DNA of 64,000 nt from assembly GCF_036250675.1 (NCBI RefSeq), contig NZ_CP109592.1:6944001-7008000 (forward strand), in the 5' to 3' direction. Numbering within the stretch: position 1 is the stretch's first letter; every line of letters starts with the position of its first letter. The translations under genes and the position numbers were made by a program. Shown one piece after another: positions 52,555-63,100 of this stretch. The stretch comes from Streptomyces sp. NBC_01689 (GTDB lineage: Bacteria > Actinomycetota > Actinomycetes > Streptomycetales > Streptomycetaceae). The notes beneath the pieces were generated by a model. That model did no database searches. It saw nothing but the letters and a program-made list of their open reading frames with translations, and was not told the DNA's origin.

Positions 52555-53646
52555 GTGCATGTCGTACTCGCCGGCGGGGGGACCGCCGGCCACATCGAGC
52601 CCGCGCTCGCCCTCGCGGACGCCCTGCGCAGGCAGGACCCGACCGTGGGGATCACGGCCCTGGGCACGGAACGCGGACTCGAGACCCGGCTCGTGCCCGA
52701 GCGCGGATACGAACTCGCGCTGATCCCCGCCGTTCCGCTGCCGCGCAAACCCACCCCCGAGCTGATCACCGTCCCCGGACGGCTGCGCGGCACGATCAAG
52801 GCGGCCGAGCAGGTCCTGGAGCGCACCAAGGCGGACGCGGTGGTCGGGTTCGGCGGCTATGTCGCGCTGCCCGCCTATCTCGCGGCCAAGCGCCTCGGCG
52901 TCCCGATCGTCATCCACGAGGCCAACGCCCGGCCCGGCCTCGCCAACAAGATCGGCTCGCGGTACGCGGCACAGGTCGCCGTCTCGACCCCCGACAACAA
53001 GCTGCGGGGCGCCCGCTACATCGGCATCCCGCTGCGCCGCTCCATCGCCACCCTCGACCGGGCCGCCGTACGCCCCGAGGCACGCGCCGCGTTCGGGCTC
53101 GACCCCAACCTGCCGACGCTGCTGGTCTCCGGCGGCTCGCAGGGCGCACGGCGCCTCAACGAGGTCGTCCAGCAGGCCGCTCCGTACCTCCAGCAGGCCG
53201 GCATCCAGATCCTGCACGCGGTCGGACCGAAGAACGAACTGCCGCAGGTGCACCAGATGCCGGGGATGCCCCCGTACATCCCGGTACCGTACGTGGACCG
53301 GATGGACCTCGCGTACGCCGCGGCCGACATGATGCTCTGCCGCGCGGGCGCGATGACCGTCGCCGAACTCTCCGCCGTCGGGCTCCCGGCCGCCTACGTC
53401 CCGTTGCCCATCGGCAACGGCGAACAGCGGCTCAACGCCCAGCCGGTGGTCAAGGCGGGTGGCGGACTGCTGGTCGACGACGCGGAACTGACGCCCCAGT
53501 GGGTGCAGCAGAACGTGCTGCCCGTGCTCGCCGACCCGCACCGGCTGTACGAGATGTCCCGCGCCGCCAGCGAGTTCGGGCGCCGCGACGCCGACGACCT
53601 GCTCGTCGGCATGGTGTACGAGGCGATCGCCTCACGCCATCACTAG
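52555..53646 (+). CDS. murG: Lipid II synthase MurG
   Basis: Adds GlcNAc from UDP-GlcNAc to lipid I on the inner face of the membrane. The 363-residue GT-B glycosyltransferase begins with [19 protein letters not shown], then [14 protein letters not shown] and [13 protein letters not shown], and the C-terminal donor site has [25 protein letters not shown] and [14 protein letters not shown] 52555 follows GGAGAGCGG by about 9 bases and lies six bases after the ftsW stop. Confidence 0.95.
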   Translation: MHVVLAGGGTAGHIEPALALADALRRQDPTVGITALGTERGLETRLVPERGYELALIPAVPLPRKPTPELITVPGRLRGTIKAAEQVLERTKADAVVGFGGYVALPAYLAAKRLGVPIVIHEANARPGLANKIGSRYAAQVAVSTPDNKLRGARYIGIPLRRSIATLDRAAVRPEARAAFGLDPNLPTLLVSGGSQGARRLNEVVQQAAPYLQQAGIQILHAVGPKNELPQVHQMPGMPPYIPVPYVDRMDLAYAAADMMLCRAGAMTVAELSAVGLPAAYVPLPIGNGEQRLNAQPVVKAGGGLLVDDAELTPQWVQQNVLPVLADPHRLYEMSRAASEFGRRDADDLLVGMVYEAIASRHH

Positions 53647-53671
53647 GCACATGTGAGGGAAGGCAGGGAGC

Positions 53672-54475
53672 GTGGCCGGACCGACGACCGCCGAGCGCGG
53701 TGAACGGCAGAAGCTGAGGTCCGGCCCGCCCCGGCCGCCCCGCCAGACGCGGCTGCGCCGCCTCCGTGTGCTCATCGCCCTGCTGCTCGCCCTGGTGTTG
53801 GCCGGCGCCGGGGTGGTCTGGCTGCTGTACGGCTCGCAGTGGCTGCGGGTCGAGCGGCTGTCCGTCTCCGGCACCCGGGTGCTGACACCGCGGCAGGTGC
53901 GCGAGGCGGCCGACGTGCCGGACGGGACGCCGCTGGTCTCCGTCGACACCGACGCCGTGGAGGCGCGGCTGCTGCGCAGACTGCCCCGGATCGACTCGGT
54001 CGACGTCGTCCGTTCCTGGCCGCACGGAATCGGGCTGAAGGTGACCGAACGCACCCCGGTCCTGGTGGTGCGAGCCCCGGGCAAGGGGGGCAAGGGCGGC
54101 AAGTACGTCGAAGTGGACGCCAAGGGTGTGCGGTTCGCGACGGTTCCGACGGCCCCGAAGAACGTGGCCCTGCTCGAACTGACGCCGTCCCGTACGGCGG
54201 CCCTGCGCCGTTTTCCCGCCGACCGGCTGGTGCGCGAGGCGGTGCGGGTCGCCGGGGACCTCCCGGCCTCCGTCGCCCGCGCCACCCGGACCGTCAAGGT
54301 CCGCTCGTACGACTCCATCTCGCTGGAACTGGGCGACGGGCGCGACGTCGAGTGGGGGAGCGGGGAGAAGGGTCGCGCGAAGGCGCGGACACTCACCGCT
54401 CTCATGAAAGCAGCTCCGAAGGCCCGGCACTTCGACGTGAGCGTCCCCACCGCCCCCTCGTCAGCCGGTAGTTGA
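53672..54475 (+). CDS. ftsQ: Cell division protein FtsQ (DivIB)
   Basis: Bitopic divisome protein. The 267 residues have a basic cytoplasmic part of about 32 residues, one membrane segment (LLLALVLAGAGVVWLLYG), a POTRA domain (LRVERLSVSGTRVLTPRQV to LKVTERTPV, residues 55-130), then a beta domain. GTG 53672 has GGCAGGGA just upstream. Together with FtsL and DivIC it activates FtsW-FtsI. In Streptomyces it is needed for efficient sporulation septation rather than for growth. Confidence 0.92.
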   Translation: MAGPTTAERGERQKLRSGPPRPPRQTRLRRLRVLIALLLALVLAGAGVVWLLYGSQWLRVERLSVSGTRVLTPRQVREAADVPDGTPLVSVDTDAVEARLLRRLPRIDSVDVVRSWPHGIGLKVTERTPVLVVRAPGKGGKGGKYVEVDAKGVRFATVPTAPKNVALLELTPSRTAALRRFPADRLVREAVRVAGDLPASVARATRTVKVRSYDSISLELGDGRDVEWGSGEKGRAKARTLTALMKAAPKARHFDVSVPTAPSSAGS

Positions 54476-54565
54476 CGCACATCAGCGCAGGCCAGCACCC
54501 TGGTTGGGCAGCGCTACGGCTGATCACATAGGGTGAAAAGAAAAACGGGAGGTTCGGCGTGTTCG

Positions 54566-54656
54566 TTGAACGTGCGCCACTTGTCGACTTAGTGTCCTGT
54601 TCGGAAGAGTCCAAGGAACAGACACACTGGTAACCCTAAACTTCAGCGTTAGGGTT
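54566..54656 (+). promoter_or_regulatory. ftsZ promoter region
   Basis: TTGAAC (54566-54571), 18 bases, then TAGTGT (54590-54595) make a good promoter. GACAC at 54621-54625 fits the WhiA core motif. AACCCTAA and TTAGGGTT (54632-54639 and 54649-54656) form an 8-bp inverted repeat. Streptomyces ftsZ is known to have several promoters here, one raised during sporulation. Confidence 0.6.
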
Positions 54657-54750
54657 CGGGTCGGCGTTCGGACCGTCCCATTCGGCATCAGTCGTCGGAT
54701 CGCGAGCGTGCGAGGCGACGACACGTAACTCGAGGCGAGAGGCCTTCGAC

Positions 54751-55944
54751 GTGGCAGCACCGCAGAACTACCTCGCAGTCATCAAAGTCATCGGTGTCGG
54801 CGGCGGTGGTGTCAATGCCATCAACCGGATGATCGAGGTCGGTCTCAAGGGCGTCGAGTTCATCGCCATCAACACGGACGCGCAAGCTCTGTTGATGAGC
54901 GACGCCGACGTCAAACTCGACGTCGGCCGCGAACTCACCCGCGGACTCGGCGCCGGAGCCAACCCGGCCGTCGGCCGGAAGGCGGCCGAGGATCACCGCG
55001 AGGAGATCGAGGAGGTCCTCAAGGGGGCCGACATGGTCTTCGTGACGGCCGGCGAAGGCGGCGGCACCGGCACCGGCGGCGCCCCCGTCGTGGCCAACAT
55101 CGCCCGTTCGCTGGGCGCCCTGACCATCGGCGTGGTCACCCGTCCGTTCACCTTCGAGGGACGGCGCCGCGCCAACCAGGCGGAGGACGGCATCGCCGAA
55201 CTCCGCGAAGAGGTCGACACCCTCATCGTCATCCCGAACGACCGGCTGCTGTCCATCTCGGACCGTCAGGTCTCGGTCCTCGACGCGTTCAAGTCGGCGG
55301 ACCAGGTCCTGCTCTCCGGTGTCCAGGGCATCACCGACCTCATCACCACGCCCGGCCTGATCAACCTGGACTTCGCCGACGTCAAGTCCGTGATGTCCGA
55401 GGCGGGTTCCGCGCTGATGGGCATCGGCTCGGCGCGCGGCGACGACCGTGCGGTGGCGGCCGCGGAGATGGCGATCTCCTCGCCGCTCCTGGAGGCCTCC
55501 ATCGACGGCGCCCGCGGTGTCCTGCTCTCCATCTCCGGCGGTTCCGACCTCGGCCTGTTCGAGATCAACGAAGCCGCCCAGCTGGTCAGCGAGGCCGCGC
55601 ACCCCGAGGCCAACATCATCTTCGGCGCGGTCATCGACGACGCGCTGGGCGACGAGGTGCGGGTCACCGTCATCGCCGCCGGCTTCGACGGCGGCCAGCC
55701 GCCGGCCAAGCGGGACAACGTCCTCGGCTCCACCGCGGCCAAGCAGCGCGAGGAGCCCGCGCCGGTACGGACCCCCGAGAGCCGTCCGTCCTTCGGCTCG
55801 CTCGGCTCCGTCACGCCGAAGGAGGCGCCGGAGCCCGCTCCGGAGCCGGTCCCCGAGATCCAGGTGGCCCCGCCGGTCCCGCCGTCCCGCACCTACTCGG
55901 ACAGCGCGGCCGAAGAGCTGGACGTGCCGGACTTCCTCAAGTGA
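54751..55944 (+). CDS. ftsZ: Cell division GTPase FtsZ
   Basis: Tubulin-like GTPase that forms the Z ring. The 397 residues hold the GTP-binding loop GGGTGTG (103-109), the T7 catalytic loop NLDFAD (205-210), a variable acidic/Pro linker from about residue 318, and the C-terminal peptide ELDVPDFLK that binds SepF. GTG start with GAGAGG eight bases upstream. It has its own promoter region of 275 bp. Its stop overlaps the pgeF start (GTGA), so the next gene is coupled. Confidence 0.97.
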   Translation: MAAPQNYLAVIKVIGVGGGGVNAINRMIEVGLKGVEFIAINTDAQALLMSDADVKLDVGRELTRGLGAGANPAVGRKAAEDHREEIEEVLKGADMVFVTAGEGGGTGTGGAPVVANIARSLGALTIGVVTRPFTFEGRRRANQAEDGIAELREEVDTLIVIPNDRLLSISDRQVSVLDAFKSADQVLLSGVQGITDLITTPGLINLDFADVKSVMSEAGSALMGIGSARGDDRAVAAAEMAISSPLLEASIDGARGVLLSISGGSDLGLFEINEAAQLVSEAAHPEANIIFGAVIDDALGDEVRVTVIAAGFDGGQPPAKRDNVLGSTAAKQREEPAPVRTPESRPSFGSLGSVTPKEAPEPAPEPVPEIQVAPPVPPSRTYSDSAAEELDVPDFLK

Positions 55945-56678
55945 TAGGACAGCGCTCCGAGACGAGCACCGTGAGCGGCGCGCACTTCGCCTTCACCGAC
56001 CGGTGGGGCGGGGTGAGCGCCGTTCCGTACGAGGAGCTCAACCTCGGCGGAGCGGTCGGCGACGACCCCGACGCCGTACGGACCAACCGTGAACTGGCCG
56101 CCAGGTCCCTCGGCCTGGACCCGGACCGGGTCGTCTGGATGAACCAGGTGCACGGGCCGGACGTGGCGGTCGTGGACGCCCCCTGGGGCTCCTCGGAGAT
56201 CCCGTCCGTCGACGCGGTCGTCACCGCGCGCCGGGGGCTCGCCCTCGCCGTCCTCACGGCCGACTGCACACCGGTCCTGCTCGCCGATCCCGTCGCCGGG
56301 ATCGCGGCGGCCGCCCACGCGGGACGGCCCGGGATGGTCGCGGGGGTCGTCCCCGCCGCCGTACGGGCCATGGTGGAACTCGGCGCCGAGCCGGCCAGGA
56401 TCGTGGCCCGCACCGGACCCGCGGTCTGCGGCCGGTGCTACGAGGTGCCGGACGCGATGCGCGCCGAGGTCGCCGCCGTCGAACCCGCCGCCCACTCCGA
56501 GACCAGCTGGGGCACCCCCGCGGTCGACGTGACCGCCGGGGTGCACGCGCAACTGGAGCGGCTCGGGGTGCGCGACCGGCAGCAGTCGGCGGCGTGCACG
56601 CTGGAGTCGAAGGACCACTTCTCGTACCGACGGGACCGCACCACCGGGCGGCTCGCGGGCTATGTCTGGCTGGACTGA
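55941..56678 (+). CDS. pgeF: Peptidoglycan editing factor PgeF (YlmD, laccase-domain)
   Basis: A 245-residue protein of the DUF152/YfiH family, which removes wrongly incorporated L-Ser from peptidoglycan precursors and shows purine nucleoside or laccase-like activity. The conserved Cys-His metal site is visible as [13 protein letters not shown] (Cys) and [13 protein letters not shown] (His), with [16 protein letters not shown] 55941 overlaps the ftsZ stop by four bases. In Streptomyces this gene is ylmD; loss affects sporulation septa only mildly. Confidence 0.9.
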   Translation: MIGQRSETSTVSGAHFAFTDRWGGVSAVPYEELNLGGAVGDDPDAVRTNRELAARSLGLDPDRVVWMNQVHGPDVAVVDAPWGSSEIPSVDAVVTARRGLALAVLTADCTPVLLADPVAGIAAAAHAGRPGMVAGVVPAAVRAMVELGAEPARIVARTGPAVCGRCYEVPDAMRAEVAAVEPAAHSETSWGTPAVDVTAGVHAQLERLGVRDRQQSAACTLESKDHFSYRRDRTTGRLAGYVWLD

Positions 56679-56684
56679 TGGGGC

Positions 56685-57404
56685 ATGACGGACCGTAAGG
56701 CTCAACTCGCCGCGAACCTGGCGAAAGTGGAAGAACGCATCGCCGCGGCGTGCACGGCCGCCGGGCGCAAGCGCGAAGAGGTGACCCTGATCGTGGTCAC
56801 CAAGACCTACCCCGCGAGCGATGTGCGGATCCTGTCGGAGCTCGGCGTGCGCCATGTCGCCGAGAACCGGGACCAGGACGCGGCCCCCAAGGCCGCCGCC
56901 TGCTCCGATCTGTCCCTCGCCTGGCACTTCGTCGGTCAGTTGCAGACCAACAAGGTGCGTTCGGTGGTCGGTTACGCGGATGTGGTGCAGTCCGTCGACC
57001 GCTCCCGGCTCGTCACGGCCCTGTCCAAGGAGGCGGTGCGGGTGGAGCGCGAGGTGGGGTGTCTCATCCAGGTCGCGCTGGACGCGGAGGAGAGCGGCCG
57101 GGGCGAGCGCGGCGGCGTGGGGGCGGGCGGGGTCGAGGAGTTGGCGGACCTCGTCGAGCGGTCTCCGGGACTGCGGCTCGACGGGCTGATGACCGTCGCA
57201 CCCCTCACCGGGCCCTACGCGGGGCGCCCCCAGGACGCGTTCGCGCGACTGATGGATTTGTCGACTGCTATGCGCCGCGCGCATCCGGCTGCGAACATGG
57301 TGTCCGCAGGGATGAGTGCGGACCTCGAACAGGCCGTGACGGCCGGAGCGACACATGTGCGCGTCGGTACGGCGGTACTCGGAGTCCGACCCGGGCTCGG
57401 GTAA
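56685..57404 (+). CDS. ylmE: YggS-family PLP-binding protein YlmE
   Basis: A 239-residue pyridoxal-phosphate protein that keeps the cell's PLP and amino acid pools balanced. The cofactor lysine is Lys40 in LIVVTKTYP; HFVGQLQTNK and GLMTVAP are also typical, and the C-terminal MSADLEQAVTAGATHVRVG binds the phosphate. ATG 56685 lies six bases after the pgeF stop. It sits between ftsZ and sepF as in many Gram-positives, and deletion in Streptomyces has been reported to alter septation. Confidence 0.92.
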   Translation: MTDRKAQLAANLAKVEERIAAACTAAGRKREEVTLIVVTKTYPASDVRILSELGVRHVAENRDQDAAPKAAACSDLSLAWHFVGQLQTNKVRSVVGYADVVQSVDRSRLVTALSKEAVRVEREVGCLIQVALDAEESGRGERGGVGAGGVEELADLVERSPGLRLDGLMTVAPLTGPYAGRPQDAFARLMDLSTAMRRAHPAANMVSAGMSADLEQAVTAGATHVRVGTAVLGVRPGLG

Positions 57405-57533
57405 CGTCGCCAAGAAGTCGGACCACAGCAGAAAATATGGTCATTACCGCCACAGGCGGGCATAACGACCTCGTGGATCGCGGGCACTTGGCTATTCGTC
57501 AGCCGATCCACCACAGAGCGGAGGACTCAGAGC

Positions 57534-58175
57534 ATGGCCGGCGCGATGCGCAAGATGGCGGTCTACCTCGGCCTCGTGGAGGACGATGGGTACGACGGCA
57601 GGGGATTCGACCCCGACGACGAGTTCGAGCCCGAGCTTGATCCGGAGCCCGAGCGGGACCGCCGGCGGCACGAGCCGCCGCACCAGTCACATCAGGCGCA
57701 CCAGTCCCAACGGGACGAATCGGTACGAGTGGTGCAGCCTCCCGCGCAGCGCGAGCCGGTGCCGCATTCCGCTTCGCTGTCTGCGGAATCAGGCCGTCCG
57801 GCGCGCATCGCGCCCGTGGCATCCATCACACAAGAACGCGCGAGCCTGGAGAAGAACGCACCGGTGATCATGCCCAAGGTCGTGTCGGAACGAGAGCCGT
57901 ACCGGATCACCACGCTCCACCCGCGGACGTACAACGAGGCCCGTACCATCGGGGAACACTTCCGTGAAGGCACCCCGGTGATCATGAATCTGACCGAGAT
58001 GGATGACACGGACGCGAAGCGACTTGTCGACTTTGCGGCCGGTTTGGTGTTTGGTCTCCACGGCAGCATCGAGCGGGTGACGCAGAAGGTGTTCCTGTTG
58101 TCGCCTGCTAACGTCGATGTCACGGCGGAGGACAAGGCCCGCATCGCAGAGGGCGGGTTCTTCAACCAGAGCTGA
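57534..58175 (+). CDS. sepF: Cell division protein SepF
   Basis: Anchors FtsZ to the membrane in organisms without FtsA. The 213 residues start with a short amphipathic helix ([16 protein letters not shown]) that inserts into the membrane. An acidic and Gln/His-rich linker follows, then the globular SepF domain from about residue 118 ([51 protein letters not shown]) that binds the FtsZ tail. ATG has GGAGG nine bases upstream. A 129-bp gap before it could carry a promoter. Confidence 0.94.
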   Translation: MAGAMRKMAVYLGLVEDDGYDGRGFDPDDEFEPELDPEPERDRRRHEPPHQSHQAHQSQRDESVRVVQPPAQREPVPHSASLSAESGRPARIAPVASITQERASLEKNAPVIMPKVVSEREPYRITTLHPRTYNEARTIGEHFREGTPVIMNLTEMDDTDAKRLVDFAAGLVFGLHGSIERVTQKVFLLSPANVDVTAEDKARIAEGGFFNQS

Positions 58176-58225
58176 GACGCAGGACCGGAACAACGTGGGA
58201 AACAGGGGAGAGGGAAGCACGGATC

Positions 58226-58510
58226 ATGAGCGTGGTCGGGCAGGTTCTGTACATCGCGCTGATGTGTTTCCTCATCGTGCTGATCTTCCGGTTGGTCATG
58301 GACTACGTCTTCCAGTTCGCCCGCTCATGGCAACCCGGCAAGGCGATGGTGGTCGTTCTCGAGGCCACTTACACTGTCACCGATCCACCGCTCAAGCTTC
58401 TGCGGCGGTTCATTCCGCCGCTGCGTCTCGGGGGCGTGGCGCTTGACCTGTCCTTCTTCGTACTGATGATCATCGTCTACATCCTGATCTCCGTCGTGAG
58501 CCGGCTGTGA
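58226..58510 (+). CDS. sepG: YggT-family membrane protein YlmG (SepG)
   Basis: A 94-residue protein with two YggT-type membrane segments (residues 5-25 and 70-90) and a short basic loop. In Streptomyces venezuelae the product SepG (YlmG) recruits SepF-linked factors and helps place FtsZ during sporulation and condense the nucleoid. ATG 58226 follows GAGAGGGAAG. It lies 50 bp after sepF and 46 bp before divIVA. Confidence 0.9.
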   Translation: MSVVGQVLYIALMCFLIVLIFRLVMDYVFQFARSWQPGKAMVVVLEATYTVTDPPLKLLRRFIPPLRLGGVALDLSFFVLMIIVYILISVVSRL

Positions 58511-58556
58511 ACGATACGGTCTTGCCGAATGCCGACGACTACGTTGAGGTGAAGAG

Positions 58557-59786
58557 ATGCCGTTGACCCCCGAGGACGTGCGGAACAAGCAGTTCACGAC
58601 CGTCCGCCTCCGAGAAGGCTATGACGAGGACGAGGTCGATGCCTTCCTCGACGAGGTCGAAGCCGAACTGACGCGCCTGCTCCGCGAGAACGAGGACCTG
58701 CGGGCGAAGCTGGCCGCGGCCACGCGCGCGGCCGCGCAGAACCAGCAGCAGCAGGGCATGCGCAAGCCGCCCGAGCAGCAGGACCAGCAGCAGGGGCCGC
58801 CGCAGGGCATGCGCGGTCCGGGCGCTCCCGTACCCGCCGGCATATCGGGCCCGCCGCAGCAGCAGATGGGCGGCCCCATGGGCGGCCCGCCCCAGCTGCC
58901 GAGCGGTGCGCCGCAGCTGCCCGCGGGCCCCAGCGCCCAGGGTGGCCAGCAGGGCCAGGGCCCCATGGGTCAGGGTCCGATGGGCCAGGGCCCCATGGGC
59001 CAGGGTCCGATGGGCCAGGGCCCCATGGGCCAGGGTCCGATGGGTCAGGGTCCCGGTCAGCAGATGCAGCAGCAGATGCCCGGCCAGATGCAGCAGATGC
59101 AGCAGATGGGCGGCCCGATGGGCGGACCCATGGGTGGTCCCATGGGCGGTCACGGCCAGCAGATGGGGCAGCCCGGCCAGGGTCCCGGTGGCGACAGTGC
59201 CGCCCGGGTGCTCTCGCTGGCCCAGCAGACCGCCGACCAGGCGATCGCCGAGGCCCGTTCCGAGGCCAACAAGATCGTCGGTGAGGCCCGCAGCCGCGCC
59301 GAGGGTCTGGAGCGCGACGCCCGCGCCAAGGCCGACGCGCTGGAGCGGGACGCGCAGGAGAAGCACCGCGTCGCGATGGGCTCCCTGGAGTCCGCCCGCG
59401 CCACGCTGGAGCGCAAGGTCGAGGACCTGCGCGGCTTCGAGCGCGAGTACCGCACGCGTCTGAAGTCCTACCTGGAGTCGCAGCTGCGGCAGCTGGAGAC
59501 GCAGGCGGACGACTCGCTCGCCCCGCCGCGTTCCCCGGCCGCTCCCTCGCTGCCCTCGCCCGCGGCGCCCTCGATGGCTCCGGCCGGCGCGAGCGCTCCG
59601 TCCTACGGCGGCGGACAGGGCATGGGCGGTGCTCCGGCACCGGCGGCGCCCTCGTACGGCGGGCAGCAGCAGATGTCTCCCGCGATGACCCAGCCGATGG
59701 CTCCGGTGCGGCCCCAGGGCCCGTCGCCGATGCAGCAGGCGCCCTCGCCGATGCGCGGGTTCCTCATCGACGAGGACGACAACTGA
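58557..59786 (+). CDS. divIVA: Polar growth determinant DivIVA (Wag31)
   Basis: Marks hyphal tips and branch sites and directs polar wall growth. The 409 residues begin with the membrane-binding block [20 protein letters not shown], then a coiled coil to residue 60 ([18 protein letters not shown]). The middle (65-215) is Gln/Pro/Gly/Met-rich and has six tandem GQGPM repeats. A second long coiled coil covers about 220-320 ([19 protein letters not shown] onward). The tail is Pro/Ala-rich and ends in [14 protein letters not shown] has GAGGTGAAGAG before it. Confidence 0.96.
   Translation: MPLTPEDVRNKQFTTVRLREGYDEDEVDAFLDEVEAELTRLLRENEDLRAKLAAATRAAAQNQQQQGMRKPPEQQDQQQGPPQGMRGPGAPVPAGISGPPQQQMGGPMGGPPQLPSGAPQLPAGPSAQGGQQGQGPMGQGPMGQGPMGQGPMGQGPMGQGPMGQGPGQQMQQQMPGQMQQMQQMGGPMGGPMGGPMGGHGQQMGQPGQGPGGDSAARVLSLAQQTADQAIAEARSEANKIVGEARSRAEGLERDARAKADALERDAQEKHRVAMGSLESARATLERKVEDLRGFEREYRTRLKSYLESQLRQLETQADDSLAPPRSPAAPSLPSPAAPSMAPAGASAPSYGGGQGMGGAPAPAAPSYGGQQQMSPAMTQPMAPVRPQGPSPMQQAPSPMRGFLIDEDDN
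58953..59042 (+). repeat. Six 15-base units inside divIVA (GQGPM x6)
   Basis: Units alternate between a CCCATG and a CCGATG version, giving 30-base dimers. A diverged seventh unit follows. Copy number is likely to vary between strains. Confidence 0.85.
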
Positions 59787-59822
59787 CGGCCTCCCGTACG
59801 CCTTAGGCGTCGGCCGGCGTTC

Positions 59823-59862
59823 AGGGCGGGGCCCCCGGATCTTCCGGGGGCCCCGCCCTTTT
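59823..59862 (+). terminator. dcw/divIVA terminator with T tract
   Basis: A perfect 17-bp GC-rich stem (59823-59839 and 59843-59859) with a 3-base loop is followed by TTTT. It is the clearest intrinsic terminator in the window and closes the division cluster. Confidence 0.93.
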
Positions 59863-60034
59863 CCCGTGCCGCCGCGGACGACCCGCGGTTCCCGTGGGAC
59901 ATCCGTACGGGGTACGCGACGCCGAAGGCCGGGGCCCGCCGACATCGTCGGCGGACCCCGGCCGGGTCCCTCTTCGTCGGCGGATGCCGGGTGCGCGCGG
60001 TCAGGCATGCTCCCCGGGGATCGTCGCGGGCTTT

Positions 60035-60071
60035 CCTCCGCGCTTCCGTCCCCGGGACGGAAGCGCGGAGG
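60035..60071 (-). terminator. ileS downstream hairpin
   Basis: Arms of 18 bases pair perfectly (60035-60052 and 60054-60071) around a single C. It lies 40 bp past the ileS stop on the minus strand and has no T tract. Confidence 0.7.
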
Positions 60072-60110
60072 GGGGGGCGGCGAGGCGGGGATGGGCCCCG
60101 CCGCCCGGTG

Positions 60111-63100
60111 TCAGGCCTTGTGCAGACGGAAGGTCAGCGACAGGGACTCGTCGGTGAACGGGGCCCCGTAGGCGTCGTCGGCCTGGCCCTGGGCGAAGTC
60201 CGTGGCGAGGACCTCGTCGGCGATGAGGTCCGCGTGCTCGGACAGGGCCGAGATGACGGCCGGGTCCGTGGACGTCCAGCGCAGGGCGATCCGGTCCGCC
60301 ACGTCGAGGCCGCTGTTCTTGCGGGCCTCCTGGATGAGGCGGATCGCGTCGCGGGCGAGGCCCGCCCGGCGCAGCTCCTCGGTGATCTCCAGGTCGAGCG
60401 CGACCGTGGCCCCCGAGTCGGAGGCCACCGACCAGCCCTCGCGCGGGGTCTCCGTGATGATGACCTCGTCGGGAGCCAGGGTGACCGTCTCGCCCTCGAC
60501 CAGCACCGCGGCCGTGCCCTCGCGCAGGGCGAGGGAGAGGGCCGCCGCGTCCGTCTCGGCGATGGCCATGGCGACGGCCTGGACGCCCTTGCCGAAGCGC
60601 TTGCCGAGCGCGCGGAAGTTCGCCTTGGCCGTGGTGTCGACCAGCGAGCCGCCCACTTCGGAGAGCGAGGCGAGACCGCTGACGTTCAGCTCCTCCGTGA
60701 TCTGCGCGTGCAGTTCGGGGTCGAGCGAGTCGAAACCGGTCGCCGCGATCAGCGCCCGGGAGAGCGGCTGGCGGGTCTTGACGCCGGACTCCGCGCGGGT
60801 GGCGCGGCCGAGCTCGACGAGCCGGCGGACCAGCACCATCTGCCGTGACAGCCCGGGGTCGATCGCGGACAGGTCCGGCTCCGGCCACGACGACAGGTGC
60901 ACGGACTCCGGGGCGCCCGGCGTGACCGGCGCGATCAGGTCCTGCCAGACCCGCTCGGTGATGAACGGGGTGAGCGGGGCCATCAGCCGCGTCACCGTCT
61001 CGACGACCTCGTGCAGGGTGCGCAGCGCGGCCTTGTCCCCCTGCCAGAAGCGACGGCGAGAGCGGCGCACGTACCAGTTGGAGAGGTCGTCGACGAACGC
61101 CGAGAGAAGCTTCCCGGCGCGCTGGGTGTCGTAGGCCTCCAGCGCCTGGGTCACCTGGTCGGTGAGGGCGTGCAGTTCGGACAGGAGCCAGCGGTCCAGG
61201 ACCGGACGGTCGGCCGGGGCCGGGTCCGCCTCGCTGGGCGCCCAGCCGGAGGTGCGGGCGTACAGGGCCTGGAAGGCGACCGTGTTCCAGTACGTCAGGA
61301 GCGTCTTGCGGACGACCTCCTGGATGGTGCCGTGGCCGACCCGGCGGGCCGCCCAGGGGGAACCGCCGGCCGCCATGAACCAGCGCACCGCGTCCGCGCC
61401 GTGCTGGTCCATCAGCGGGATCGGCTGCAGGATGTTGCCCAGGTGCTTGGACATCTTGCGGCCGTCCTCGGCGAGGATGTGGCCCAGGCAGACCACGTTC
61501 TCGTAGGACGACTTGTCGAAGACGAGCGTGCCGACCGCCATCATCGTGTAGAACCAGCCGCGCGTCTGGTCGATGGCCTCCGAGATGAACTGCGCCGGGT
61601 AACGGCTCTCGAAGATCTCCTTGTTCTTGTACGGGTAGCCCCACTGCGCGAACGGCATCGAACCCGAGTCGTACCAGGCGTCGATGACCTCCGGGACGCG
61701 GGTGGCCGTCGCCTCGCACTGCGGGCAGGTGAAGGTGACGGCGTCGATGTACGGGCGGTGCGGGTCCAGCTCCGACTGGTCGGTGCCGGTCAGCTCGGTC
61801 AGCTCCGCGCGGGAGCCGACACAGGTGAGGTGGTCGTTCTCGCAGCGCCACAGCGGGAGCGGGGTGCCCCAGTAGCGGCTGCGGGACAGGGCCCAGTCGA
61901 TGTTGTTGTTCAGCCAGTCGCCGAAGCGGCCGTGCTTGACCGACTCCGGAAACCAGTTGGTCTTCTCGTTCTCCTGGAGGAGACGGTCCTTGACGGCGGT
62001 GGTGCGGATGTACCAGGACGGCTGCGCGTAGTAGAGGAGCGCGGTGTGGCAGCGCCAGCAGTGCGGGTAGCTGTGCTCGTACGGGACGTGCTTGAAGAGC
62101 AGTCCGCGGTCCTGGAGGTCCTCGGTGAGCTTCTCGTCCGCCTTCTTGAAGAAGACGCCGCCGACGAGCGGGACGTCCTCCTGGAAGGTGCCGTTCGGGC
62201 GGACCGGGTTCACCACCGGCAGTCCGTACGAGCGGCAGACCTTCAGGTCGTCCTCACCGAAGGCGGGGGACTGGTGGACGAGGCCCGTACCGTCCTCGGT
62301 CGTCACGTACTCGGCGTTCACCACGTAGTGCGCGGGCTCGGGGAACTCGACCAGCTCGAAGGGCCGCTGATAGGTCCAGCGCTCCATCTCGGCGCCGGTG
62401 AAGGTCTCACCGGTGGTCTCCCAGCCCTCGCCGAGCGCCTTCCCGACGAGCGGCTCGGCGACGACGAGCTTCTCCTCGCCGTTCGTGGCGACCACGTAGG
62501 TGACGGCGGGGTGCACGGCGACCGCGGTGTTGGAGACCAGCGTCCACGGCGTCGTCGTCCACACCAGGAGGGCGGCCTCGCCGGCCAGCGGACCGGAGGT
62601 GAGGGGGAAACGGACGTAGACGGACGGGTCGACGATGGTCTCGTAGCCCTGTGCCAGCTCGTGGTCCGACAGGCCTGTCTCGTCGCGGGGGCACCACGGC
62701 GCGACGCGGTAGTCCTGGACCAGCAGGCCCTTGTTGAAGATCTCCTTCAGCGACCACCACACGGACTCCACGTACTCGGGGTCCATCGTGCGGTACGCGT
62801 CGTCCAGGTCGACCCAGTAGCCCATGCGGTTGGTGAGGTCGGTGAAGGCGTCGGTGTGACGGGTCACGGACTCGCGGCACCTGGCGTTGAACTCGGCGAT
62901 GCCGTACGCCTCGATGTCCTGCTTGCCCGTGAAGCCGAGCTCCTTCTCCACGGCGAGCTCCACCGGCAGGCCGTGGCAGTCCCAGCCGGCCTTGCGGGCG
63001 ACGTGGTAGCCGCGCATGGTGCGGAAGCGCGGGAAGACGTCCTTGAAGACGCGCGCCTCGATGTGGTGCGCTCCCGGCATGCCGTTCGCGGTGGGCGGGC

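Larger units (their letters stand above)
59787..60110. other. Gap between divIVA and ileS
   Basis: The 324 bp between these converging genes hold the divIVA terminator and a second strong hairpin near ileS. Nothing else with coding signal is visible. Confidence 0.6.
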
